DNA of 64,000 nucleotides from Cryptomeria japonica (taxonomy: Eukaryota; Streptophyta; Pinopsida; Cupressales; Cupressaceae). The position numbers were made by a program, and so were the translations under genes. Below, one piece after another: positions 33,898-44,944 of this stretch. The notes under the pieces are model-generated. The model was given only the letters and a program-made list of their open reading frames with translations, was not told where the DNA came from and searched no databases. The DNA lies in NCBI RefSeq assembly GCF_030272615.1, contig NC_081410.1:573077241-573141240 (forward strand). Reading direction: 5' to 3'. Each line of letters begins with the position of its first letter. Position 1 is the stretch's first letter.

Positions 33898-35640
33898 TGT
33901 TGGCATTGAGTTGTCATTGATGTCAACTGGTATTGTAGGAAAGCTACCAGTAGAGGATGCCATCTAGTATAAAGAAGAGTGAACCGGTATGGTGGAAGAC
34001 AAATAAGGTATTAAGAAGATTAACATGAAGGCTTGTCAACCAGCATGGTGGAAGATAAGTTGTTATTGAGACTATCAGTGACTTCACCGGTATGAGGTGA
34101 GATGCATATGTGTGTTAGCAAGTTGAGTGATAACCAGTAGAGCATGAACCAGTTTAAAGGATGGTTGCATGTTTATGATGAAGAGACAGAATGTTAAAGT
34201 GATCACAAACCACCGGAGGTGAAGATGTGCTACTCGTGTAGTGTGCACTACCGATTAGCAAGAGAAGAAGGTTTCACCGGTAAAGGCTTGTACTGGTATG
34301 AGTTTGGTGAATGTTCAAGTGTAAACCAACCTTGTGTCAGTGAGCTGAGTGTTTGACCATTGTGATGCCATGTGGAGCTGAGGTGGCAAGCATGCAGAGG
34401 TCGGCGAAGTTTCCATCGGCATGGTTGTTGAAACAACTAAGTGGGCATTAATGAAACAACCACAAATCACAGGATGATAACTAACTGATGCGGCTCAAGG
34501 AAGAAAGAATAACAGAGACAGATCAGGGAGTAGTTGGCATCTGGATCGAAGCAAAGAAATCAAACTACAAGATGAACTCAAGAAGGAAACAATTGGACGT
34601 AAATGAGTCAATAGATTTCAAGGAAGAAAATCATGGACGAGATTGCTATCTTTAGCAAGTATGCATTGGATAATGGAAATTGCATACAGATGGATCCCTC
34701 GAGTACAGATGATCGATCCAAGACAGATTAGATCGGATCTCATGCAGATTTTGTCGGGTGAAGGAAACCCTAACCGCCCTAAGTTTGAATTGTTTCTTGG
34801 CGGGAACGCTCAAGTTTAAATATGATGACTTGAGACTATGATTGCTGTTGCGGATTGAAGGAAAGTGTGAAATTGTTGTTGGAGAGCCGAAGAGATAAAC
34901 ACTTGAAGTGTTTATGAGAGAAGACTGTACTAGTAAGGAGAAGCAGGATAAACCGATGTAAGGAGCAAACCAGTGGAGTGAGCATAGAACACAGAGGTGA
35001 CAAGCCAGCAAAAGCGGTACCTGATAAAGAGTGATCAAGTATGAGTTGAAGAGTGAAGACATTGTGTGAGGGGACTTAGAAAAGTTAATCAGAAAAGCCA
35101 AGTTGTAGAGTGGGTGGAGAGAATACAGACTTGTAAGGTTGAAACCGGCAGGGTAGAATATTCTAAGGTTGCAAAACTTCATTTGCAACAATGATTTCAT
35201 TTGCATAACTGAGTTTTATATTGTTTTCACTAAGTTGGAGCTTAGTCCAGGGGTTGTAGCTCCTTTAGATTGTATCCTATAAATTGTGCAGGGGTTGGTG
35301 CTCCTTTGAGTTGGTGCTCATAAATCAAGGGTTGGTGCCCTAAAAATTGTAATCAAAGTTTCTTTGTGAGGCTAGATTGGAGTAGAAGATCTCCAGCAGG
35401 TATTCTCATCGAGGTTTTTCCCACATTGGGTTTTCCTCATATATCTGGTGTTGTCTGTTGCATTCTTGTGTGTGTGTTATGTTAATGTTTTAGCAAAACC
35501 ATTTACACACCTAGTTTGCACTGTTTGAGCTACCGGTTAACAACCTAATTGTTTCATATACTACCGGTATCTCTCTATTGAAGATAAAAGTGCTTAAATC
35601 ACTGATTCACCCCCCTCTCAGTAATCCATTGTGTCCAGCA
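33898..35640 (+). mobile_element. Solo LTR (1,743 bp) with 5-bp target duplication
   Basis: It begins TGTTGGCATTGAGTTGTC and ends GTGTCCAGCA, flanked by perfect TCATT duplications at 33893-33897 and 35641-35645. The conserved hairpin stem TGGAG/CTCCA is at 35378-35382 and 35391-35395. It is followed by GAGGTTTTTCCCACATTGGG and CCTC, and by the C-rich box at about 35608-35621. No coding region is present. The LTR end at 1-248 belongs to a related family. The minus-strand frame 34652-35206 lies wholly inside it and is not a gene. Confidence 0.93.
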
Positions 35641-35645
35641 TCATT

Positions 35646-38209
35646 AACACATCAACATTTCATACTAAAATGTAGGCATCGAACACCAAGAAGGTCAACA
35701 TCCACAACCCAAAGTAACTGCATCAATAATAACTATCTCATATTTTACCAAAACATATCTGACATCCCAATACAAACCACAAGTTGACAACAAATGACAA
35801 CACTGACATCACTCTCTCCATTGACATCAACACCAACACAACAACAATGACCACATAACAACTACTCATCATCAAGAACGCATCATCAAGGACAATGCAT
35901 ATTGTCAGACATCAAGTTGAACATCAATAACAACATGTTGCCAATATCCATCACTCGATCATCTTGGAAATTGGAGAAGAAATCACAATAGGATTCTTGA
36001 AATCCTACTATCTAAGTCCAAAAGCGAACTTTATACCTCCTTGGCCCACATATGATAGACACATCAGTCATCCACTATGGGATGGCCTACTTAGATGGGA
36101 TCTCATATAATTCCCCCTCCTTGTATTCCCTTCCCCACCTCCACATAATTGCTTATGGATAAGTAATAATTAAAGAGCAACATTACATATTATTGCATAT
36201 CAAATATATGAATTAAATGATAATTCTAATATCCATTGTATATAAAATGTATGAAATTTGGTCTCAGATTTGTTACTCTGTTGCATAACAAATACTTGCA
36301 AAATATAAGTTATTGTAGACTTCTTTTATAATGCTGAGAGTAGATGAGTTGTTATTTTCTGATCTGCCTCTTTATGATTCAATGCTGCCTTTTCAGATTT
36401 AAATATCTGAAAGAATTCCTCTTCTTCCATTGCTTCCTTGATCAGTTAAGTAAATGCCCCTTTAACTGTTCAATGATTTCCTCCAAATGGAGTTTCTCCC
36501 TAAATATCCTTAACAGGGGATGAAGGATACCTCACTTACCTTTCCACCAATCGTGCTGTGTCCTCCAATATAACCGCTACCTTTGATTTATGTAGTGATC
36601 AGCTTAGAGAATATTAAAACGGGGAAGTCTTATGAATAGACACATAATCAGCGATAGACAAACAACAATAATTTATTATTTTATTCTCTTTGAAGGATGG
36701 TGGGGTTATATCCTGGCAGGGGCATGACAATAATTGTGCTAGTAATTGAAATGCTCAAAATGTAAATAGAAACAAATATACTTAATAATTGTTTGAAGAA
36801 TGTTTTGTCTTAATATAGATTTGAATTTGATGTGCTACAAACTAGTAATTGTCTTAGAATTAGAATATTTTGTTGGCATTATGTAGGGATGAATTTAGGA
36901 TCACAAACTCTTTTTGTATTTGTGAAGTCCTCTTAAGTGATTCGAAGACTACCTTTCTTCACACATGATGTATCTTAACTCTCTATGCTTAATATTTGTG
37001 GATTAGTGATAATTATTAATATCTTTGTGAGGATGTTAGTATATCACAAGAAGGGATATTCACCTACATCAACCCTCCAAAATTTCTATGAATAATCAAA
37101 GAACAATTGTTTCAATTGTACAAATGCTACTAGAATGTTTGTGAGAAACTAAATTCCTTCTTTTAGAACACCATCACAAGAAGACATGTTCACCTAAATC
37201 AGCCTTTGAAATTATTTATGAATAATCAAAACAACAATCTTCAATTATACAAATTTGACACTAGAATGTTTGTGAGAAGCTAGACTCCTTTTAGAATACC
37301 AATCAAAGTGTATAAATATGAATAATTAGTTCTTATAATTAGATGTGTAGAATGAATGCATTTAATAAATACAATGACATAGCAACACACCATGCAAATT
37401 TGTGTTTAGTGGGTTCTAGAGGGGAAAGGTAAAGGTGGTGAGTTGATCAAATTTGAATTCAAATTTTTAAATTGGGGTAGGATGAGTTCATGGCTACAAA
37501 CTAGTTCTAGGATAGAAAAAGGGTTAAATCTCAATGGGTTAGGTATGCATGGAAATCTGTGTGAACATAGGTGTGATAAAGATGTGGATAAGGAAAATGT
37601 GAAAGTGTGTATGAACATGCGAATAGGAATGCATAATAGGTGGATCGGAACATATGAAAATGGGTAGGTGGATAACATAAGACAAGGATTTCAACATTGC
37701 ACAAAATTATGCCAAAATTATGTCAGTATCAAAACACTCCCCTCAAAATAGAGAAAACTAAATGAAAAATGGCGTGAGCACAAAAATTTCACCATTATAC
37801 CATGATATAAACTAATTATTCCACACAAAAATAACATACAAAAATTTGATAGATAGAAATAAAGAAACGAAGGAATATGCACTCTTAATCAAATAATACA
37901 AGCTCTTCTTCTACTGTGCTAAGCATCTTTCCATGTCCTCCACAAATCCCATTCCTTTCATCCATTCTCCTGCTGCCTGCTCCAGCATTTCACTCCAAAA
38001 CTGTATGGAATTTGTGAAAAATAATTTACGGTCTTGTCTCATCCATGTTATTATAAAACAGAACTTTCAACAAATTGCCTCCCTCATATGTCAAGGTAGT
38101 GATTTATATTATAAAATGTGATTTCATCAAGTTAGCTGTATGGTCCAGCTCATGAAACACTTAAGAAACAGCAATTTTTTTAGTACTGATAACAAAATCC
38201 GATTCCTTC
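35646..38209. other. Spacer between solo LTR and PPR pseudogene
   Basis: The first few hundred bases should be the remaining part of the interrupted minus-strand LTR. The rest is AT-rich with no convincing ORF. A tandem duplication is present at 37048-37290. The frames 37406-37678 and 37443-37667 overlap on opposite strands and have no family features. Confidence 0.5.
37048..37290 (+). repeat. Tandem duplication, unit about 122 bp
   Basis: ATCACAAGAAGGGATATTCACC (37050) and ATCACAAGAAGACATGTTCACC (37171) each begin a unit. Each unit continues through TATGAATAATCAAA and ends CTAGAATGTTTGTGAGAA. The two units differ by several substitutions and short gaps. Confidence 0.85.
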
Positions 38210-38544
38210 TTTCAAATGCAATTCTCTTTACCATATAGTTTGTTCCTTTCTTGATAGCTTGCTTCACTTAGCATATTCAAGAATCTCCATAAAACAATAT
38301 TCATGCTCAAAATAATGTTCCTAGTTTGTACCTCCCACAAAGGTTTCTCTTCTAACAATCTTAGAGAAAAACATGGTTGCAGTGTGGCAGGCATCACATA
38401 CTCCAAGGTGTTCAAGAACTCTAATATGCCGTATCAACCCAAAAGCAATTGCCAACATCTCACTATGGTGGCTGCGGAATTACTCATTTTCCCCTGCCTT
38501 TTGGTCATTCAATACTGGTTTTGAATCCATAATATACCTTGCTT

Positions 38545-38650
38545 CCTTCATCTTCCAAGAGTCAAGACGATGTCTTCAACTTTGAATAGATTTTTTTCCT
38601 TCATCTTCCAAGAGTCGAGACAATGTCTTCATATTTGAATAGATTTTATT
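38545..38650 (-). repeat. 53-bp tandem duplication in the PPR 3' region
   Basis: CCTTCATCTTCCAAGAGTC begins units at 38545 and 38598, and each continues to GAATAGATTTT. The unit is not a multiple of three, so it shifts the DYW-side frame. Confidence 0.9.
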
Positions 38651-38682
38651 TGTTTGTGGATGCATTCTCCTACATGAAAAGT

Positions 38683-38862
38683 ATGTACCATTGTATGGAT
38701 TTAAATCCAACTACATCCAGGTATCTTTTTAGTTCCTTTATCTTTCATCAGTTTCCAAAACCTTTGAACATCATGTATCATTTTATGGACTTAAATCCAA
38801 CTACATCCAGGTATCTTTTTAGCTCCTTTATCTTTCATCAGTTTCCAAACCCTTTGAACATC
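38683..38862 (-). repeat. 90-bp tandem duplication around the PPR E-domain end
   Basis: ATGTACCATTGTATGGA (38683) and ATGTATCATTTTATGGA (38773) begin two 90-bp units. Each unit encodes, on the minus strand, a WKLMKDKG..KKIPGCSWI-type segment. The duplication is 30 codons, so it keeps frame, but the junction carries a stop directly after GCSWI. Confidence 0.9.
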
Positions 38863-40746
38863 ATCCCATCTGCCCGCATCTGCATATATGTGTAAAAGAA
38901 GTACATACGGGGTGGGCATTCTAGGATCCAACTCAAAAATGAGAGTTGCTGCAAACTCTCCTAGCTCTATATTCTCATGTGATCTACATACACCAAGCAA
39001 ACACATCCACACAACCGCGTCTGGTTTTATTGGCATCTTGATGATGAAGTTTAGAGTTTCCTCTAGATAGCCAGCACGTCGAAGAAGGTCAACCATACAT
39101 GTATAATGATCAATAGTGGGCATAATGGAATAAGAGTCATTCATGCAATTAAAGTATTTGCAACCCTCATCCACTAGACCTGCATGGCTGCATGCAAATA
39201 AAACACAAACAAAGCTCACATGATTGGGATTGGTTCCAGAGTGCTTCATTAGCTCAAAGAGTTCCAGGGCATCCTTGCCATGGCCATGATTTGCGTATCC
39301 TGCAATCATTGCAGTCCATAGGACCACAGTTGGACGATGCACTTTTTCAAATAATTTGTGTGCCTTTTTTATGCTTGCACATTTTGCATACATATCTATC
39401 AGGGCAATCACAACCATGACATCTGACAAAAAACCGCATTCAATTACTCGTTGATGGATTTCCATACCTTGTTGTAAAGCAATCATTGTCGCACAGGCTG
39501 AAAGGACGTTGGCAAAGGTTGCTGAATTTGGCTTTACACCGTCTAACTGCATTTGCTTAAAAAACTCCAAGGACTTTTCAATAAACCCATTTTTCGCATA
39601 TCCTGTAATCATCGCAGTCCATGAGACCACATTCCGCTGAGGTATTTCTCGAAAAAGTCGCAAAGCCTCACCAAGACCACCATTATGTGCATATCCTGCG
39701 ACAATTGCATTCCAGGAGATGGCATCCTGTTTAGGCATTTTGTCAAACAAAGCGCGCGCCTTCTGTATCCTTCCACAATTCATATACATAACTATTAGAG
39801 CCGTCACAACGATTGCATCTGACAAGAATCCGCTTTCAATAATTATGCGGTGGATCTCCATACCCTCCTTCAATGCTCCTATTTGGGCACAAGCAGGAAG
39901 GACGCTAGCAAAGGTTGCGGAGTCAGGTTTTAGTCTTTCGAATAGCATTTCCTTAAAAATCTTCAGAGCTTTTTCAGCAAGCCCGTTTTGCGCATATCCT
40001 GCAAGCACTGCAGTCCATGAGATCACATCCCTTTGAGGCATTTCCTTAAAAATCTTTAATGCATCATCAAGAAATCCGTACCGCACGCATCCTGCAATTA
40101 TCACAGTCCATGAAACCGGATCCCGTTTGGGCATTTTGTCAAACAATTCGCGTGCTTTCTGTATGCTTCCACTTTTCACATACATATCTATGAGGGAATT
40201 GATAACTACAACGTCTGACAAAAAACCTCTTTCGATTACTCTTTGATGAATCTCCACACCCTGTTCCAAAGACCTCATTTTGGCGCATGCTGGGAGGATG
40301 TGCGCAAACGTAAACCGATCAGGTAGGACACCTGTTTGTTGCGACTAAAAAGTGTAAATGCCTCTTGAAAAAACCCATGCCTTCGGTAAGCTACAATAAT
40401 CATGTTCCACGAGATAGCATCTCGTTCTGTTATGCAGTCGAAAACCCTGCGAGCATCCATCAAATTTCCGCACTTATCATACATGTTGACCAGTTTGTTT
40501 TTTAAAAACGTCCGTGTTACCGTCTGAAAGCGCATTTTTATCAATGCAGTTCTTCAGGGGATGTGTATAAACTGATTGAAGGGTTCTGAGTGTTTGCCCT
40601 CAACGCAAAAGAGGTAGAAATCTCTTGAACCCCAATCTTTCTCGCTATGATGGCAGATAGCTTAAAAAATACAGAGGGAATTTGAATTGACATAAATTTT
40701 ACCATTGGAATTTGAAATCGGTAAGGACTGATGATGTTTTCAAATA

Positions 40747-41074
40747 GACATGTCTGCTTCAAAACGGCAGTACGGATTGACTAACATGCGTGCTAGTTGC
40801 GCGTTTTACACCGTCGATTTTGCAATAAACGGTTGCGATTGACTAACACATCGCTATCACGCTGTACGAAAGGTCTGTTTTGGAGCCAGAATAGCTTCGG
40901 CCTTTTCAAATGGCTGAAGCTATTCTGGCTCCAAAACAGACCTTTTGTACAGCATGTTAGCGACAGGTTAGTCAATCACAGCTGTTAATTGCAAAATCAA
41001 CGATGTAAAACATGCGACTAACACACGTGTTAGTCAATCCGTACTGTCGTTTTGGAGCCAGAATAGACACATCC
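40747..41074. mobile_element. Foldback MITE (328 bp) with 10-bp flanking direct repeats
   Basis: Almost the whole element is an imperfect inverted repeat centred near 40908. The left arm GCAGTACGGATTGACTAACA.. is matched by the complement of ..TGTTAGTCAATCCGTACTGTC, and the inner arms TTTTGGAGCCAGAATAGCTT and AAGCTATTCTGGCTCCAAAA face each other. Direct repeats TTTTCAAATA flank it at 40737-40746 and 41075-41084. A 9-10-bp duplication would fit Mutator-like elements. A copy of CCTTTTCAAAT also occurs at the centre, which weakens the duplication reading. No coding capacity. Confidence 0.75.
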
Positions 41075-41084
41075 TTTTCAAATA

Positions 41085-43017
41085 TTGTTCTTGCAATAAT
41101 GGTTGAGAACAAGTGTGAAATGGATCTACTTTGATGGACACCAATAGATAATATTGCTATGATGTTTTTATAAATGCTTTTCAATAATTTTTAGGTTGTT
41201 TTTTACACTTTCATTATCTAAAATGAATGAATGTCTTTAAATATTATAATATGGCATATGAATAAGTAGAAATGTATACTATTATGGGAGATTAAGAAGG
41301 TATAGATTTGAATTTTGAATTTTAAAAGTTTGAGGTTGAAATTTGTGGCTAGGGAAATGACTTGTCAAATCTTCATCCATCGATCTAATATAGGGTGATG
41401 AACAATAGATCTAGGGACCATGATCACCCTCTAGGAATGAAACATAATGAGATAAGATAGGATGATATCATGAGACAAATTCATGAAAGAATATGTCACA
41501 TGTAGACTAGTCATTATATTAAGGACTGACATGTTGGGAAAATGTCTTCACTAGCTTAAACATGCAAACTAGGAATCATTACCAATCCTACATTCATTGG
41601 AGGATAATAAATTAGGCCCAAATTCAATCCCTTGGGAGAGATGGGCATTGATGATTAATTGTTCTCTTTTTTATTGATGTGATTAGATATGAAATGATGA
41701 AAGAACTAGGTGAAATGCTAGGAAGCTAACAAGATTTAACATAAATGGAAAGATATAGAACAAAAAGCCAACTCCGAAGCACAAATCTAGAAATGAGATA
41801 TAGAGAGAAACCTATCACTAAAATCTAGAGTTGAAAGTGTCTCTCAAGTGTGCTAGGCGCCTTGGACCTAAAGGTGTTTTTGATAGCTAAAACTTTGGAT
41901 TCTAGATCAAGATGTCCTGCAGATCAATCCCTCCAAAATTCAACTAAAAAGTTTCGATCACATGCACAAATCAACATAGATCAAGGGTTTTCTAATGTTT
42001 TAGTCTACACTCTACAACTCTACAATTTTCAATAGTCTGACCTATAAACTACACATTGAAAAGAAGAAAAAATGTTGTGTTGTATAGGGGCTTACCTAGT
42101 TCAAACTCTAGGTAGGAGTTAACCTCCACTATAGTTATGATGATTATAAAATAGAGCCAACCCCTAGTAGGGTAGAGGCTAAAAGCCTTAAGGAAATGCT
42201 ATTTAATTAACAAATGATAAATTTTCTTGATAGGAGCTAATGCATGCCTTCATTCATGGATAAACACATAAACTTGGTTATGATTGCTAACTTGAATGCT
42301 TAAATTCTTGACTTCAAATCTCTCCTATAATGCCTTGAACATACATAATTACTTTTCTCAATTGGAGTGATAGGAAATAAATGCTTGTAGAGAGATGAGA
42401 TGTTCAAATGAGGGAGTGATAGTTGTATATATGCACAACTTACACTTTTTGTGTTTAAATTGAAAAGAAGGCCAACATTAGGGAGATCTTTCCCACTCTA
42501 CAATTTTTTGAATGTTAAGGATTCAGATTTGGGCCCATTTTAACAAGACCATGGCACTAGTCACCATAGACCGGGAGGACTAGGGTACTAGGTGCCATAG
42601 TCCTAGATTTTTGAGCTAGAATCTAGGTCAATGAGCTCAAGATTGTGTTGGGCTTCCAAATTTGGCTATGGAATGAGCACAATTAGGCATGAATTAGGTA
42701 CATGAGGGAAAACCAACAAAGTGAGCCCATAATGAGTGTTAAATTATAGAGGGATACAATTTATGACACTACATTTAGCCCCCACTTACCTTTTTCTCAT
42801 ACTCCCAATAAAGTGTTAGGATAGCATCAAAATACTTCCACCAAGATATTAAAGAGACAAGACAACATCAAGCCCCCAAGATTTAGGATCTTATTGGTCT
42901 AAATTATCAAGGTAAAAGGAGTAACATGATCAACATAGGTTACACATACACATGGAGCATGCAAGAACAAAGAAGAATATGGCATCTAGGTATAGTAAAA
43001 GTTTCATACTAGGAGCC

Positions 43018-43020
<3 letters not shown>
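41085..43020. other. Spacer with LTR-like fragment near 42400-42780
   Basis: No supported gene. Near 42530-42610 a hairpin-forming stretch (ACCATGGCACTAG... and ...GGTGCCATAGTCC) and the following GGATACAATTTATGACA resemble the LTR-like segment at 31790-32050, so an LTR of the same family may lie here. The ends were not resolved. The rest is AT-rich and unrecognised. Confidence 0.4.

Positions 43021-43089
<69 letters not shown>
43021..43089. repeat. (AG)n microsatellite, 69 bp
   Basis: An uninterrupted AG run of about 34 units, the longest simple repeat in the window apart from the TA runs in the chromovirus LTRs. Confidence 0.98.
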
Positions 43090-43091
<2 letters not shown>

Positions 43092-43786
43092 CAAGCAAGT
43101 CTAGCTAGGTGCATTATGCTAGTTAACTCTTGTAAAATAATACTACAAAGTAAAATCTCTTTTTTCTAGATAATTTGACCAAAAAATGGGTGATGTAGCA
43201 TGAACCAAACACAATTATTACAAAATAAAACCTCTTTTTGCTACCAAAAAAGTGACTACAAAATGGATGCTACAATGTGCACCAAACATATCATGGTGTG
43301 TGATCAAAGTGTGAAAACCAAAGTCGTGGTGTGTGCACAAAGTATAACATATAACAAAGTGTATGTCCCCACCTTAAACTGATTGCATATGCCTTACTAT
43401 TAGTAGTTTATTTAAGGTATCATACATACATACAAAAGACAAGCACATTGTAATAGTGAAATACCCCCAAACATAGGCAAATCAATGGCAATGGTTACAA
43501 AACATGAAAGAGAACATAAGGGATCAACTATCCGAGGTTAACAAGTACATCAAATAAATCATTTCTATCAAGTATGTTTGTTTTGAGTTGACCTTATCCC
43601 CCAAGGATAGTGAAACTACAAGTACAATGGAAGAAGAGCACATAGATGGACACAAAACTCTTTTTGCATCAATATAGAAGAGACCAAAAAGATCTCAAAC
43701 ATTACATTGTCCTGAAGTAGACAATACAAAAGCACATTTACAACATAACATGTATATGGCATATAGAAGAATGATGATATAAATAG
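43090..43786. other. Spacer; nothing recognised
   Basis: AT-rich sequence with no ORF of protein-like composition, LTR end or RNA gene on either strand. Confidence 0.5.
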
Positions 43787-44939
43787 TGTGGGAATCAATG
43801 AACATTGAGAGGGGGGGTGAATCGGTGTTTTGCAACTTACAACTTTCTTCAACTAATTCTTAAACCACTGGATGCAAATGAATAAAAGAAAAGTGCATAA
43901 ACTAAATGCAAACAAGCACAAAACCATAACACCAAAATTTTTACATAGAAACCCGGAAAGGGAAAAACCATGGTAGGATTGAGACCCACAATATTATAAT
44001 ATTGTGATCAAAAGTATAATAAAATTACAAGAGGGGAATGCACATGCATTCTGGCACACTACCTAGAGCTCACCACTCAATTACAAAAGAGGGCTACAAC
44101 CCCAGAGGACACACTATCCTACAAGTGATTACAAATGATAACAAGAATGTCTGAACTGAAGAGGAGCATCTGCAAATGCCAAAAAGTAGTTCTGGTTAAG
44201 CACAAAAAGTCTTCTTCCATTGTTTTGTCTCTCTGCTCTATTCTACTGCTCTATCATATACCGGAGCACTAAATCAAAGATAGCGCATGTGAAACTATGC
44301 ACCAACACTCATATAGTCTTTGCACACCTACATCTAGCTACAAAATGCTCATACAAATAGGTCTTATATATCCACACCATCAAATTAAATCAATTCCCTG
44401 TTGGTCCAAAAACTGCATAACATGCAACATGAAACGTGTAACAATAAGTCGGCTCAATCTGATTACAAATCCATATGCGGACCTAAACAAAATGTTAATA
44501 TGCTTCACACATGTTGGCTTGACCACCTCAAACTCAAAACTAATTGCCAAAATCATCCCAAAGATTGAGCACAACACGCTACACCAAAATAACCCTCTTC
44601 TTCCTGAATTACCGGATACTGGATCTTCTATCTTGCACGAGAATCAATACTAGAGACTAGGATTGTGAAATAAGTTGTTTCTAACATCCAATCAACTACC
44701 TCTTCCATCACAACCAAAACTATGCAACCAAAATGGAATTTTGTTCAATGTACTCATATATTTGCTGCATACTGTATTCCACCTTGAACCTTCTAGACTT
44801 AAGCAAAATGAATATCAAACTTCTGGTAGAAAAATTCAACATGTACCAGATGTGATATCTGATCTGAGTTGCCATCAATGACAACCCTAAAAAATTCCTC
44901 ATGCAATAATCTCTATTGGTACAATGTCTCTTGCCAACA
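43787..44939 (-). mobile_element. Probable solo LTR (1,153 bp), minus orientation
   Basis: Read on the minus strand it starts TGTTGGCAAGAGACATTG and ends GATTCCCACA. It is flanked by AATAG (43782-43786) and AATAA (44940-44944), a duplication with one mismatch. A TATA-like stretch (complement of CTTATATATCC near 44358), the hairpin pair (about 43945-43990) and the C-rich box (about 43806-43821) are all in the usual order. No primer site follows the C-rich end, so it is not a 5' LTR. The short frames inside it are not genes. Confidence 0.78.
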
Positions 44940-44944
44940 AATAA

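Larger units (their letters stand above)
38210..40640 (-). pseudogene. PLS-class PPR gene with E and degraded DYW-type region
   Basis: The best block (40278-38794, 495 codons) has repeated PPR motifs of the P-L-S type, such as NSLIDMYVKSGSIQKARELF and ISWTAVLAGYAQNGLAEKAL. E/E+ motifs follow, ending KKIPGCSWI. Upstream, 40544-40277 holds an earlier repeat (KLVNMYDKCGNLMDARRVFD) separated by a one-base shift near 40335; another shift lies near 40505. Downstream (38660-38210) a degraded DYW deaminase is readable. It has HHSEMLAIAFGLI (the HxE zinc/catalytic motif) and CDACHTA (the CxxC zinc ligands), with a TAA before the first and a TAG after the second. Such proteins edit C to U in organelle RNA. 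Several independent breaks indicate a pseudogene. It is the only host-type gene seen. Confidence 0.9.

Noticed and set aside
34652-35206. 184-codon minus-strand ORF
   Set aside because: Lies wholly in the solo LTR 33898-35640, has no domain features and runs against LTR orientation.
43021-43089. Possible CRISPR-like or satellite array
   Set aside because: Plain AG dinucleotide repeat. No spacer-repeat structure occurs anywhere in the window.
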